Of a DNA stretch of 64,000 nt, positions 44,538 to 53,675 are shown one piece after another. Under the pieces are notes generated by a model. That model worked only from the letters and a program-made list of their open reading frames with translations, was not told where the DNA came from and searched no databases. The stretch spans positions 186,001-250,000 of the forward strand of contig NZ_RZNF01000007.1 in assembly GCF_003992725.1 (NCBI RefSeq), written 5' to 3'. Position 1 is the first letter of the stretch. Every line of letters starts with the position of its first letter. This stretch comes from Rhodomicrobium lacus (lineage in GTDB: Bacteria > Pseudomonadota > Alphaproteobacteria > Rhizobiales > Rhodomicrobiaceae). The translations under genes were made by a program, and so were the position numbers.

Positions 44538-44561
44538 GCCCGCGGGCGACGGGGCGCGGCC

Positions 44562-45398
44562 ATGAGCGCTGACGGCACCGCCAACACGGCGAAGACGGTC
44601 GCGGCCCTGTCCATTGCCGGATCGGATTCATCCGGTGGGGCAGGCATTCAGGCCGACCTCAAGACATTCGCGGCGCTTGGCGTCTATGGCACGACCGCGA
44701 TCACAGCCATCACCGCGCAGAACACGCTTGGCGTGACCGCCGTGCATCTCGTTCCGGGCGACATCGTCGCGGCGCAGATCGACGCGGTATTCGCGGATTT
44801 GAACGTCCGCGCGGTGAAAACCGGCATGCTCGGCGGGGCGGAGCAGATCGGCGCGACGGCGGACCGCCTCCGCCGTTGGGCGGGCGATGTGCCCGTGGTG
44901 GTCGATCCCGTGATGGTGTCGACTTCGGGCGCGCGCCTTCTCGAAGCGTCGGCTGTGCGCGCGCTTGTCGAGGGGTTGTTCCCGCTCGCTGACATCATCA
45001 CGCCGAACCTCGCCGAAGCGGCCGCGTTTCTCGACGTTTCCATCGCGCGCACCGATGGAGAGGTCGACGAGCAGGCGCGCCGCTTTTATGCGCTCGGGCC
45101 GCGCGCCGTGCTGATCAAGGGCGGCCATCGAGACGACGCCACGGCCACCGATGTGCTTTTCGACGGGACCGAGATCCACCGCTTCACCGCGTCGCGCGTG
45201 CCGACGCGCAACACGCACGGCACCGGCTGCACGCTCTCATCGGCCATCGCGGCGCACCTCGCGACAGGCGTCCCCATAGCCAGCGCCGTCGAAGCCGCAA
45301 AGGCTTATCTTCAGGGCGCGCTGCTTGCCGCAGACGCCTTCCACATCGGCGACGGCGCGGGGCCGGTCGCGCATTTCTGGAAGATGCCGAAAATTTAA
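44562..45398 (+). CDS. thiD: Hydroxymethylpyrimidine/phosphomethylpyrimidine kinase
   Basis: 278 residues. Phosphorylates HMP and HMP-phosphate in thiamine synthesis. 'SIAGSDSSGGAGIQADLKTFAA' binds the pyrimidine, 'VKTGMLGG' and 'PVVVDPVMVSTSGARLL' are ribokinase-fold motifs, and 'GTGCTLSSAIAAHLA' is the anion hole with catalytic Cys. No thiamine riboswitch is seen upstream, consistent with transcription from soxXA or an internal promoter. Confidence 0.96.
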   Translation: MSADGTANTAKTVAALSIAGSDSSGGAGIQADLKTFAALGVYGTTAITAITAQNTLGVTAVHLVPGDIVAAQIDAVFADLNVRAVKTGMLGGAEQIGATADRLRRWAGDVPVVVDPVMVSTSGARLLEASAVRALVEGLFPLADIITPNLAEAAAFLDVSIARTDGEVDEQARRFYALGPRAVLIKGGHRDDATATDVLFDGTEIHRFTASRVPTRNTHGTGCTLSSAIAAHLATGVPIASAVEAAKAYLQGALLAADAFHIGDGAGPVAHFWKMPKI

Positions 45399-45556
45399 TA
45401 AAACTCGACGCACGTGCGCCATTGCCGCCGGTTTCGCCCCGCCTTAAGTCGCTTGGAAAGCAGGTTCGCAACGTGAGCGGCGGATCATTTTTTTGCTGCA
45501 TTCGGCGACGAAACCGCAAATGTCGTTCGCTTGCCCGCGAGAGAGAGGGATTGTCT

Positions 45557-46060
45557 ATGTTCAAAATCGTTGCCGCAACCTGTACCGCCGCTCTCACGCT
45601 CGCGGCAGCCAACCCGGCCTTCGCCCTGTGTTCGAGCCAGGGGCTGGAACTCATGAAGAGCCTCGACGGCAGTTGGAAAGGCAAGGGCGCGGTCACGCCC
45701 ATCGGCGGGTCGCCCGAGCGCATTTCATGCCGCATTTCCTATTCGCTCGCGGGCGGAGACAAGATCAACCAGCTCATCACTTGCGCCGGAGCCGCCTGGA
45801 AGATCGAGGCGGCGAGCCGCGTGACCTGCACGGGCAATCGCGTCGAAGGGCTGTTTGAGGAAAAGGTTGCGCATAACACGGGCGCCGTCACCGGCCGCAT
45901 CGACGGCAATCAGCTCGTCTTCGAGGCCGACAGCCCGAACTTCAAGGGCAATTTCCACGTGACCTTCAAGGAGACGGGGAGCCACGTCGTCGCTATCACG
46001 CAGTTTGACAGCGCGAAGGGGCGGGAAGTTCCGGTCGCTTCGGTGCAACTGACGCGCTGA
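45557..46060 (+). CDS. Secreted beta-rich protein of unknown function
   Basis: 167 residues. Signal peptide 'MFKIVAATCTAALTLAAANPAFA', then a mature chain beginning with Cys and rich in short beta-strands ('DGSWKGKGAV', 'ERISCRISYSLAGGDKI', 'VTGRIDGNQLVFEA', 'FHVTFKETGSHVVAITQF'). Four more or less paired cysteines suggest disulfides. I do not recognise a named family; the strand pattern looks like a small lipocalin-like barrel, which is inference. The ATG 45557 follows GAGAGAGGG. Confidence 0.75.
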   Translation: MFKIVAATCTAALTLAAANPAFALCSSQGLELMKSLDGSWKGKGAVTPIGGSPERISCRISYSLAGGDKINQLITCAGAAWKIEAASRVTCTGNRVEGLFEEKVAHNTGAVTGRIDGNQLVFEADSPNFKGNFHVTFKETGSHVVAITQFDSAKGREVPVASVQLTR

Positions 46061-46140
46061 TGGGCCGCCTTTCGGGCTAACAGGCGCTGCGGGCAAGAGC
46101 GGCGCTTGTGAAGCGCGCGCGCGTCTTCTATTTTGCGTTC

Positions 46141-47352
46141 ATGACAACGCTTTTCGAAATTCCGTCCGCCGCGGACACCGTGGCGCCGAAGCCCTCGCTC
46201 GCTGGCATGACGCGCCCCGAATTGATGGCCGCGCTCGCCGAAGCGGGCGTGCCCGCGAACCAGGCCAAGATGCGCGCCGCGCAGCTCTGGAACTGGATCT
46301 ATGCGCGCGGCGCGACGGATTTCATGGCGCTGTCCAACATCGCGAAGTCGCTCCGCGCGGAACTCGACGCCCGCTTCACGCTGGCGCGGCCCGATATCGC
46401 CGCCGAGCAGATTTCGGAAGACGGCACGCGCAAATGGCTGCTGCGCCTCGCGCCGTCGCATCCGGCCGAAAGCCCGCCGGAAATCGAAACGGTCTACATC
46501 CCCGAGCCGGATCGCGGCACGCTGTGCATTTCAAGCCAGGTCGGCTGCACGCTGAACTGCTCCTTCTGCCACACGGGCACGCAGCGTCTTGTCCGCAATC
46601 TCACGGCGGCGGAGATCGTCGGGCAGATCCTCGTCGCGCGCGACCGTGTGGGCGACTGGCCGGACGCCGACGGCCCCGCCGACCGGCACGGCATCCCCGA
46701 GTCCGAGCGCAAGATCACGAACATCGTGTTGATGGGCATGGGCGAGCCGCTTTACAATTTCGACAACGTGAAGGCCGCAGTCGGTGTGACGACAGACCCG
46801 GACGCGCTGTCCTTCTCGAAGCGGCGGCTGACGCTGTCCACGTCGGGCGTCGTGCCGATGATGCACCGCGCGGGCGACGAAATGGGTGTGATGCTGGCGA
46901 TCTCGCTCCACGCCGTCCGCGACGACCTGCGCGACGAACTCGTGCCGATCAATCGCAAATATCCGCTGAAGGAATTGCTCGCCGCCTGCCGCGCCTATCC
47001 CGGCCTGTCGAACGCGCGGCGCATGACGTTCGAATATGTGATGCTCAAGGGCGTGAACGATTCCGTCGCCGAGGCGAAGGAACTGGTGCGGTTGCTCAAG
47101 GGCATCCCGTCGAAAATCAACCTGATTCCGTTCAATCCGTGGCCGGGCACCGCTTACGAATGCTCGGACTGGGCGCAGATCGAGCGCTTCGCCGATGTGG
47201 TGAACCGCGCGGGCTACGCGAGCCCGATCCGCACGCCGCGCGGCCGCGACATCATGGCGGCCTGCGGGCAGCTCAAATCGGCGAGCGAGAAACTGCGGGC
47301 GAGCGCACGGCGCGGCGAGGCGGGAGCGCCTGCCGTCGACGCAGCGGTGTGA
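46141..47352 (+). CDS. rlmN: 23S rRNA/tRNA adenine-C2 methyltransferase RlmN
   Basis: 403 residues. Radical SAM enzyme that methylates C2 of A2503 in 23S rRNA and A37 in some tRNAs. The cluster motif is Cys136-Cys140-Cys143 ('[16 protein letters not shown]'), with '[17 protein letters not shown]', '[10 protein letters not shown]', 'LAISLHAV' and '[10 protein letters not shown]' downstream. The methyl-carrying Cys lies in '[11 protein letters not shown]' near the end. The start at 46141 ('[10 protein letters not shown]') was preferred; an in-frame ATG-like start at 46108 gives an unlikely tail. Confidence 0.96.
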   Translation: MTTLFEIPSAADTVAPKPSLAGMTRPELMAALAEAGVPANQAKMRAAQLWNWIYARGATDFMALSNIAKSLRAELDARFTLARPDIAAEQISEDGTRKWLLRLAPSHPAESPPEIETVYIPEPDRGTLCISSQVGCTLNCSFCHTGTQRLVRNLTAAEIVGQILVARDRVGDWPDADGPADRHGIPESERKITNIVLMGMGEPLYNFDNVKAAVGVTTDPDALSFSKRRLTLSTSGVVPMMHRAGDEMGVMLAISLHAVRDDLRDELVPINRKYPLKELLAACRAYPGLSNARRMTFEYVMLKGVNDSVAEAKELVRLLKGIPSKINLIPFNPWPGTAYECSDWAQIERFADVVNRAGYASPIRTPRGRDIMAACGQLKSASEKLRASARRGEAGAPAVDAAV

Positions 47353-47443
47353 GTGGGCTGGAACATGCCGCGCCCGAGCTTCAAACGGGCTCAACAAATT
47401 CGGAGCGCCGACGCTCAAGGCCGGCGGGGACAAACGGGGCAAC

Positions 47444-47875
47444 ATGAGCATAGGACATTTCTTTCGCGTGCTGTTCGCCATCGTCCTGTCCGGCGTCATC
47501 GGCTGGATTTCGCTCGTCGCCCTCCATGCGGTGAAGCTTGTTAAAGAGGTCGAGCGGCTTCAGGCCGCGGCGCCCGACGAAACCTTCATCCTCGACGCGA
47601 ATTTCGAATACGCGATCCTCGCGCTTCAGGGTGGCGGTGCAGTGGTGCTGGCGGCAGCCATTGCGGGCGTGCTGCTCGGCGAAGTGCTGCGGTCGCGGTC
47701 GCTGTTGTTCTATGCGGGCGCGACGGGAGCGCTTTCCGTGGCACTCGCGGGTGCGTTCTGGCGGGTTGAGCTGTCCTCGCTCACGTCGCCGGTATCGGCG
47801 GCACTGGTGATGGCGGGTTGCATAGCGGGCACGATCTATTGGCTGATCGCGGGCTATTCGGGCCCTGCGCGCTAA
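47444..47875 (+). CDS. Small four-helix membrane protein, function unknown
   Basis: 143 residues with four predicted membrane segments ('VLFAIVLSGVIGWISLVAL', 'VVLAAAIAGVLLGEVL', 'LFYAGATGALSVALAGAFW', 'ALVMAGCIAGTIYWLIAG'). I recognise no family. It starts 91 bases after rlmN and may be co-transcribed with it. Confidence 0.75.
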   Translation: MSIGHFFRVLFAIVLSGVIGWISLVALHAVKLVKEVERLQAAAPDETFILDANFEYAILALQGGGAVVLAAAIAGVLLGEVLRSRSLLFYAGATGALSVALAGAFWRVELSSLTSPVSAALVMAGCIAGTIYWLIAGYSGPAR

Positions 47876-48020
47876 GCGGTGTGAAGACACTGCCTGCCAA
47901 ACTGCGGCATCGTAAACGCAACCCTACCAAAATCGCATACAAACGACCGATTTTAACCTCAGCGTGGCCATATTGCCTCATTAAATGAGAGGCTGGGTAA
48001 GTTGAGTAGGGGCGTTTGTC

Positions 48021-48905
48021 ATGGGCGACTCGTGGCGTAATATTCTCGAAAGAGCGGCGACCAATCTCGCGGTGGATCTCGATCCGGCCGCGCCGCCACC
48101 TCAATACGAGCCACGGCCGTCGTCCTCGCTGTCGCGACCGGCGGTTCAGGCGTATCGATCGTTCGAGGAAAGCCGCGCGGCTCTGGAGCGGGAACTTGCC
48201 ATGGTTTCGGCATCCATTCCGACGGCCTACGTCCAGACCGCACGTGCACAGCACGTGGAGACCGCCCCAATCGGCGAAAGCGCCGCGCCGGTCCGATCAG
48301 CCCCCATTATACGGCCCATCGCCGTGCAACCGCCGAAGGCGGAATCGCGCCGGGCGAAGCGCGGACGTGCGTGGAGGAATGTCGCGGCGGTTTCCATCTC
48401 CAGTGCTGTGGTGGTTGCGTCCGGCTATGTGCTCGTCGGCTATTTCAAGGCGGGCGAAATCGCGCTGCCGCAGATGCCGCGTGTGGAGAAGGCTTTCAAC
48501 GTCGAGGTGCGCCCGGAGATCTTCGCGCCGCAGCCTTCCACAATACAGGCGAGCGCGGTGTTACCGGATGCCGAATCCGAGCCGGAATTGAACCGCGGCA
48601 CGGAGGATGCCCTGATGGAGCGCGGCCTGAACCAGCTTGCGCAGGGCGACGGCGCGGGCGGTCGCGCGGTTCTGGAGGTGCTCGCCAGATACGGCAGCGT
48701 GCGCGGCGCGCTCGCGCTCGCACAAACCTACGATCCGGCGAATGTCAGGCATCGCCCGGACTGGGGTCTCGCGGCGGATGTCGAGCGTGCGCGCGAATGG
48801 TATCGGAAGGCGGCCGATCTCGGCAGCGTCAATGCCTATCAGCGCCTGAAGGAACTGGACCGCTCCAACCAGTCCAGCATGGCGAGGCGATCGAACCCGG
48901 TGTAA
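48021..48905 (+). CDS. Membrane-anchored protein with Sel1-like repeat
   Basis: 294 residues. A cytosolic N-terminal part of about 115 residues rich in Pro/Ala is followed by one membrane segment ('VAAVSISSAVVVASGYVLVGYF'). The periplasmic part ends in a Sel1/TPR-type stretch ('GRAVLEVLARYGSVRGALALAQTYDP' … 'REWYRKAADLGSVNAYQRLKEL'). Sel1 repeats mediate protein contacts; in Rhizobiales such proteins often work near the envelope. The exact role is unknown. Confidence 0.78.
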   Translation: MGDSWRNILERAATNLAVDLDPAAPPPQYEPRPSSSLSRPAVQAYRSFEESRAALERELAMVSASIPTAYVQTARAQHVETAPIGESAAPVRSAPIIRPIAVQPPKAESRRAKRGRAWRNVAAVSISSAVVVASGYVLVGYFKAGEIALPQMPRVEKAFNVEVRPEIFAPQPSTIQASAVLPDAESEPELNRGTEDALMERGLNQLAQGDGAGGRAVLEVLARYGSVRGALALAQTYDPANVRHRPDWGLAADVERAREWYRKAADLGSVNAYQRLKELDRSNQSSMARRSNPV

Positions 48906-48978
48906 CACCTCCCGGCTTTTGCAGCGTGCCGCAATCGGAGGCGGCACGACGCTGGACAGCACGATCGGTCGCCCGGTC

Positions 48979-48994
48979 AAATCGGGTCCGATTT
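48979..48994. repeat. Short palindrome AAATCGG-GT-CCGATTT
   Basis: 7-bp inverted repeat with a 2-base centre, a near match to 14677-14694. It lies in the 234-base gap after the Sel1-type gene. Confidence 0.4.
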
Positions 48995-49139
48995 ACGCGG
49001 GCCGATCTATGTCATGGATTTCGATCAGCCTCGACATACCAATCCACATCGCCGGGGCCGCAGACCGTCGTCGTTGCGCAACGTTCCGTAATGCCGTATC
49101 CACACAGCCGCGCCGCCGCTCGGCATCGGGGGAAGGGTC

Positions 49140-49883
49140 ATGGTGTTGCTTGCGGTCGTTTTTGTAGCGGGGCTTTGGGCGGGCGTGCAGAACGCGCTCG
49201 CGGGCGGCGGTTCGTTCGTTACGCTTCCCGCGCTCATACTCGCCGGACAAACGCCGCTCGCCGCAAACATCACATCCACCGTTGCGCTGTTTCCGGGGCA
49301 GGTGACGTCCGGCCTCGCGGGAAGAAAGCTCGTCTCTGGCCTCGAAGGGCTGCCCTTCCGGGTGCTGTTCGCAATCAGCATAATCGGCGGCGCGCTCGGC
49401 GGATTGCTGCTTCTCAACACGCCGGAGCGCGTGTTCGCGGAACTCGTGCCATGGCTCGTGCTCTTCGCCACCGCCGTCTTCACCTGGGGGAGCTTCTTCC
49501 GCAAGAAGGGCGTGGAGCCGACCCATATCGGCCCCATACCGGCGGCTTTTGCGCAATTCTGCATCGCGATCTACGGAGGCTATTTCGGCGGCGGCATCGG
49601 CATCCTGATGATGGCGGCGCTGACGCTCGCAGGCATGGGCACGCGCAACGCGGGCGCGACGAAAAACGTGCTTGCCGGCGTCATGAACGCGTCCGCCGTG
49701 GCCCTGTTCGTGACGTCGCCGCAGGTGGATTGGCGTCTTGCGGTTTCGCTCGGAATTGGCGCGATCATCGGCGGCCTTCTGGGCGCATGGGCGTTGCATC
49801 GCGTGAACGAGACGCTGCTGCGGATCGCCATCGTCTGCATCGGACTTGCGCTGACGGTCGCGCTGTTCGTTAAACCTGTTTAA
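49140..49883 (+). CDS. TauE/SafE-family anion exporter
   Basis: 247 residues with about seven to eight membrane segments. The repeated family pattern is clear: 'WAGVQNALAGGGSFVTLPALILAGQTPLAAN' in the first half and 'YGGYFGGGIGILMMAALTLAGMG' in the second. Members export sulfite, sulfoacetate or other anions across the inner membrane. A sulfur role is tempting because soxXA is 5 kb away, but the genes are not linked in an operon and the substrate is not readable from sequence. A strong GGGGGAAGGG precedes the ATG. Confidence 0.9.
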   Translation: MVLLAVVFVAGLWAGVQNALAGGGSFVTLPALILAGQTPLAANITSTVALFPGQVTSGLAGRKLVSGLEGLPFRVLFAISIIGGALGGLLLLNTPERVFAELVPWLVLFATAVFTWGSFFRKKGVEPTHIGPIPAAFAQFCIAIYGGYFGGGIGILMMAALTLAGMGTRNAGATKNVLAGVMNASAVALFVTSPQVDWRLAVSLGIGAIIGGLLGAWALHRVNETLLRIAIVCIGLALTVALFVKPV

Positions 49884-49952
49884 GGCTTATCCTGCTTCGA
49901 TGGAAAATCACGCGGCGCATTACCATGGAAAGCCGGGCAAGTCGGCAATTCC

Positions 49953-50597
49953 TCACAGGCGCCGCAGGAAAAGGTCGGAGCCCGCGATTCCGTTGAAGAT
50001 CGATTGCACCGCGATCGCGGAGAGCAGCACGCCGAAAAGCCGCGTGACGACCTTCTGCGCTGTCATGCCGATCCGCTCGCGAAGCTCCTGAGCGGCAAGC
50101 AGCAACAGGAAGGTGATCGCCATGACGGCGAACAGCGCGGCGATGATCGCGACCTGAAGATGGGGCTGGCCGCTCGCATTTGACATCAGCACCATCGCGC
50201 CCGACATGGCGCCGGGGCCTGCGAGGATGGGCATCGCCAGCGGGAAAACCGCGATCTCGTCCGGCGTCTTGATGCGGGCCTCGTCGCTTTCCGGCATCGT
50301 GATGGTACTGCCCGCGATGGTCGTCTCGAAAATCATGTCGAGCGCAATGAGGCCGAGAATGATGCCGCCCGCCGTCTGGAGAGCAGGCAGGGTGACGCCC
50401 AGCGCTTCGAGGATTTCCGAGCCCACGAGAGCAAAGAAAAGAAGGATGCCGGTCGCGATGCCGACGGCCTTGACAGAAACCTCGACGCGTTCGGAACGGC
50501 TGAATTTCGGAGAGATCGAGGCAAACAGCACCGCGGCTTCAACCGGACCGATGGTGGCGAAGAACAACGCGAATGCGGAGAGCGCGATCTCGAACAT
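49953..50597 (-). CDS. MarC-family membrane protein
   Basis: 214 residues with six membrane segments; the family hallmark N terminus 'FFATIGPVEAAVLFASISPKFS' and 'PLAMPILAGPGAMSGAMVLMSNA' are present. MarC/UPF0056 proteins are inner-membrane proteins of unknown function, once thought to act in multiple antibiotic resistance. Convergent with the TauE/SafE gene; 70 bases separate the stops. Confidence 0.92.
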   Translation of the reverse strand: MFEIALSAFALFFATIGPVEAAVLFASISPKFSRSERVEVSVKAVGIATGILLFFALVGSEILEALGVTLPALQTAGGIILGLIALDMIFETTIAGSTITMPESDEARIKTPDEIAVFPLAMPILAGPGAMSGAMVLMSNASGQPHLQVAIIAALFAVMAITFLLLLAAQELRERIGMTAQKVVTRLFGVLLSAIAVQSIFNGIAGSDLFLRRL

Positions 50598-50660
50598 TCG
50601 CTCTTGGTAGCAGGCAAGACTTGGTGAAGCCTCAACGGGATCGCTTCATTGCGGCGAGGT

Positions 50661-50756
50661 CAGAGCGCGTTTGGAAAAGTGTGAAGCGATTTTCCGACAA
50701 GACGCGCGCCACAAAACAAAAGGTGGATCCCGCTTCTGATCAAAAGCGGATGCTCT
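50661..50756. repeat. Rhizobiales-type composite palindromic repeat, copy 2
   Basis: Same order of parts as 14515-14610: 'ggaaaagtgtgaagcgattttcc' palindrome, A-rich spacer, then 'ggatcccgctt…aaagcggatgctc' stem. It lies between the transglutaminase-like gene (whose stop it nearly touches) and marC. Confidence 0.6.
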
Positions 50757-51566
50757 CTAACGCTGGATTTCTTCCGTCCAGACCCGGAAAGAGGAAAGAG
50801 TGCCGGGACCAAAAATCTGGGTCAAGGGCACGTCGGCGGCGTCTCTCCCTTGCGCGATCAGAATGCGCCCGAACCGGACGGCGTTGTTGCGCGGGTCGAA
50901 CGTGTACCAGCGCGCCCCCAGATAGACCTCCATCCAGGCAGCGAAGTCCATCGGCGCGTATGGGGGCGGCAGCCCGATGTCGCTCACGTAGCCGGTGCAG
51001 TAACGCGCGGGGATGTTGAGGCACCGGCAGAAAGTGATTGCCAGATGGGCGAAGTCCCGGCAGACGCCGCGCCGCTCTGCGTAGGCTTGCGCGGCGGTGC
51101 GGGTGGAGCGGGCATGTTCGTAGCCGAACGAAAGATGGTTATGCACAAAATCGCAAACCGCCTGCACGCGCGGCCATCCGAGCGGCTGATGCTTGAAAAG
51201 CCGCCAGGCCTCTTCCGACAGGACGTCGGTCTCGCAATAGCGGCTGCCGAGAAGAAACTGGAGCGTATCGGCAGGCAAGTGCTCGACCTGATGCTGCAAG
51301 GCATTCAAGTCCACCGGATCGGATGCGCCGCTATCCCGGATCACGGCATCGGTCTTGAGCGTGAAGCGCCCGGCGGGAGCGACAACCCGAGTGCACCAAT
51401 TACCGAAACTGTCGCGATACCCTTCTGTGGGCGCGGCCGGGGTCGTTGTGAGACAATCCGGGCGTTCGAGGTCGGAAAAGCGCGAGTAATGAACGTTGAG
51501 AAGGGCAATCATCGGAGTCGGCTGAGGAAAGTCGAATGTCAGTTCACTGCCAACGTGAATGCGCAT
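50757..51566 (-). CDS. Transglutaminase-like cysteine protein
   Basis: 269 residues. An N-terminal beta domain of about 110 residues ('GSELTFDFPQPTPMIALLNVH') precedes the transglutaminase-like core with the nucleophile in 'RRGVCRDFAHLAITFCRCLNIPARY' and the acid in 'WYTFDPRNN'. At the position where the catalytic His usually stands ('DFHAW') this protein has 'DFAAW', so classic protease or cross-linking chemistry is uncertain. The ATG 51566 follows AAGGAGC at good spacing. Function unknown. Confidence 0.85.
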   Translation of the reverse strand: MRIHVGSELTFDFPQPTPMIALLNVHYSRFSDLERPDCLTTTPAAPTEGYRDSFGNWCTRVVAPAGRFTLKTDAVIRDSGASDPVDLNALQHQVEHLPADTLQFLLGSRYCETDVLSEEAWRLFKHQPLGWPRVQAVCDFVHNHLSFGYEHARSTRTAAQAYAERRGVCRDFAHLAITFCRCLNIPARYCTGYVSDIGLPPPYAPMDFAAWMEVYLGARWYTFDPRNNAVRFGRILIAQGRDAADVPLTQIFGPGTLSSFRVWTEEIQR

Positions 51567-51767
51567 GAGCGCTCCTTGCGTAAGTGCGCGGGGATAATGT
51601 CGTGGCGCCAGCCTGCGGGGCGGGGCCGCCAGGATCACTCGGAAGCGGCTTGCACATGACCGCTTTTCCTTAAGCCTGCTACCCCGCTTACATGGGATGG
51701 CTGCGGCGAATTACAGCAAAAATCAACCCCGTTCCCTAGGTCGGCCGGGGTCAAAACGCAGGCCGAT

Positions 51768-53588
51768 CTAAAGCCCCAGTTCTTCACGCAGGATTTCGAG
51801 TTCGAGCCAGCGGTTTTCCGCCTCGGTCAGTTCGGCCTGCGCCTTCGCGAGCGCAGCGGTCGCCTGATCGAAGGCCTTGCGATCCTTCGTGTAGAGGTTC
51901 GGGTCGGCAAGCTTTACCTGAAGCGTGCCGATCTCCTTTTCGAGCGCGGTCATCTTCGCGGGCAGCGTTTCGAGCGCATGCTTCTCGTTGAAGCTGAGCT
52001 TGCGCTTCGGCTTAGGCTGATCGCCGCTGGACGCCGCGGCCTTCGGCTTCGCTTCCTGCGCGGGCCTCGTCTTCGCGGGCTCGGCGCCGAAACCGCGCCC
52101 GCCGCGCTGCGCGAGCATGTCGGAGTAGCCGCCCGCATATTCGATCCACTGGCCGTTGCCTTCCGGGCAGATCATCGACGTCGCGACGCGGTCGAGAAAG
52201 TCGCGGTCGTGGCTGACGAGCATGATGGTGCCGCCGTAATCGTCCAGCAGTTCTTCGAGGACGTCGAGAGTTTCGAGGTCGAGGTCGTTCGTCGGTTCGT
52301 CGAGCACAAGCAGGTTCGACGGCTTAGCGAAAGCGCGGGCGAGCATCAGCCGCGCGCGCTCTCCGCCCGAGAGCACCTTCAGCGGCGAGCGCACCTGCTC
52401 CGGCAGGAACAGGAAGTCCTGCATGTAGGAGGCGACGTGGCGAGCCGCGCCGTTAACCACCACGAGGTCGCCATGCCCTCCCGTCAGCGCGTCGGCGACG
52501 GTCATGTCGGGCTTGAGGCTGTCGCGGTTCTGCTCCAGTGCGGCGATTTCGAGATTGGTGCCGAGGCGCACCGCGCCTTCGTCGGGTTCCAGCGCGCCGA
52601 TCAGCATCTTGAGCAGCGTCGTCTTGCCCGCGCCGTTCGGTCCCGCGAGGCCGATGCGCGCGCCGCGCATGACGCGCGTGGAGAATTTCTCGACCACGGG
52701 CTTGTCGCGGCCGAAGGACTTCGAGACGCCCTCCGCCTCGATCACGAGCTTGCCGGATTGCGCGCCCTCGGCCGCTTCGAGCCGCGCGGCGCCGGGCGCC
52801 CGTCGTGCCGTGCGAAGCTCGTTGCGCAATGCGTGCAGCGCGCCGAGGCGGCGGACATTGCGCTTCCTTCGCGCGGTGACGCCGTAGCGCAGCCAGTCCG
52901 CCTCGCGCTCGATCTTGCGCGCGAGCTTGTGTCGGTCGAGTTCTTCCTGCGCCAGAAATTCGTCGCGCCAGTCCTCGAACTTGCCGAAGCCGAAGTCGAG
53001 CGTTCGCGTCGTGCCGCGATCTACCCACACGGTCGAGCGCGACAGGTTGGTGAGGAAGCGCCGGTCGTGGCTGATGATGACAAGCGCGGCTTTCATCGCG
53101 GCGAGGCGCTTTTCCAGCCACTCGATCACCTGAATGTCGAGGTGGTTTGTCGGCTCGTCGAGCAGCATCACGTCGGGATTCGCGGCAAGGATGCGGGCAA
53201 GCGCCGCGCGCCGGGCTTCGCCGCCCGAGAGCGTGCCGGGCGCTTCCTCGCCGGTAAGGTCGAGTTCGCCGAGGAGCAGCCGCGCCTGATAATGATCGTC
53301 CGTCGGGCCGAGACCGCTTTCCACGTAGGACAGCACCGTGGCGTGCTCGCCGAAATCCGGCTCCTGCGGCAGGTATCGCATGATCGCGCCGGGCTGCGCG
53401 AAGCGGCTGCCGCCGTCCGGCTCGATCAAGCCCGCCGCGATCTTCATCAGCGTGGATTTGCCGGTGCCGTTGCGGCCCACGATCGCGATGCGGTCGCCCT
53501 CGGATACGACAAGGCTCGCGCCCTCGAAAAGCGGCGTGCCGCCGAAGGTCAGCTCGATGTTCTGAAGCGTGAGAAGCGGTGCGGCCAT
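51768..53588 (-). CDS. uup: ABC-F ATPase, Uup type
   Basis: 606 residues with two nucleotide-binding domains and no membrane part. Walker A 'GRNGTGKST' and 'GPNGAGKTT', signatures 'LSGGEARRAALARIL' and 'LSGGERARLMLARAF', Walker B 'LLDEPTNHLD' and 'VLDEPTNDLD'. The interdomain linker ('EEFLAQEELDRHKLARKIEREADWLRYGVTARRKRN') and the C-terminal coiled-coil tail ('ALEKEIGTLQVKL…AKAQAELTEAENRW') mark Uup, which acts on ribosomes or DNA structures and lowers transposon excision. Transcribed alone. Confidence 0.93.
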   Translation of the reverse strand: MAAPLLTLQNIELTFGGTPLFEGASLVVSEGDRIAIVGRNGTGKSTLMKIAAGLIEPDGGSRFAQPGAIMRYLPQEPDFGEHATVLSYVESGLGPTDDHYQARLLLGELDLTGEEAPGTLSGGEARRAALARILAANPDVMLLDEPTNHLDIQVIEWLEKRLAAMKAALVIISHDRRFLTNLSRSTVWVDRGTTRTLDFGFGKFEDWRDEFLAQEELDRHKLARKIEREADWLRYGVTARRKRNVRRLGALHALRNELRTARRAPGAARLEAAEGAQSGKLVIEAEGVSKSFGRDKPVVEKFSTRVMRGARIGLAGPNGAGKTTLLKMLIGALEPDEGAVRLGTNLEIAALEQNRDSLKPDMTVADALTGGHGDLVVVNGAARHVASYMQDFLFLPEQVRSPLKVLSGGERARLMLARAFAKPSNLLVLDEPTNDLDLETLDVLEELLDDYGGTIMLVSHDRDFLDRVATSMICPEGNGQWIEYAGGYSDMLAQRGGRGFGAEPAKTRPAQEAKPKAAASSGDQPKPKRKLSFNEKHALETLPAKMTALEKEIGTLQVKLADPNLYTKDRKAFDQATAALAKAQAELTEAENRWLELEILREELGL

Positions 53589-53675
53589 GTGCGGGGCGTT
53601 GGTTCCAGCTTGTTTGTGGTCCCCGCAGATTTGGACAGGAACGCCGCGCGATGCAATCTTTTCCGGCTAAATTCG

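Noticed and set aside
44538-44561. Thiamine (THI box) riboswitch before thiD
   Set aside because: Only 24 bases separate soxA and thiD, far too few, and no THI box is seen.
48371-49873. Open frame of 500 codons on the plus strand
   Set aside because: It overlaps the Sel1-type and TauE/SafE genes in another frame; those have membrane segments and motifs, this has none.
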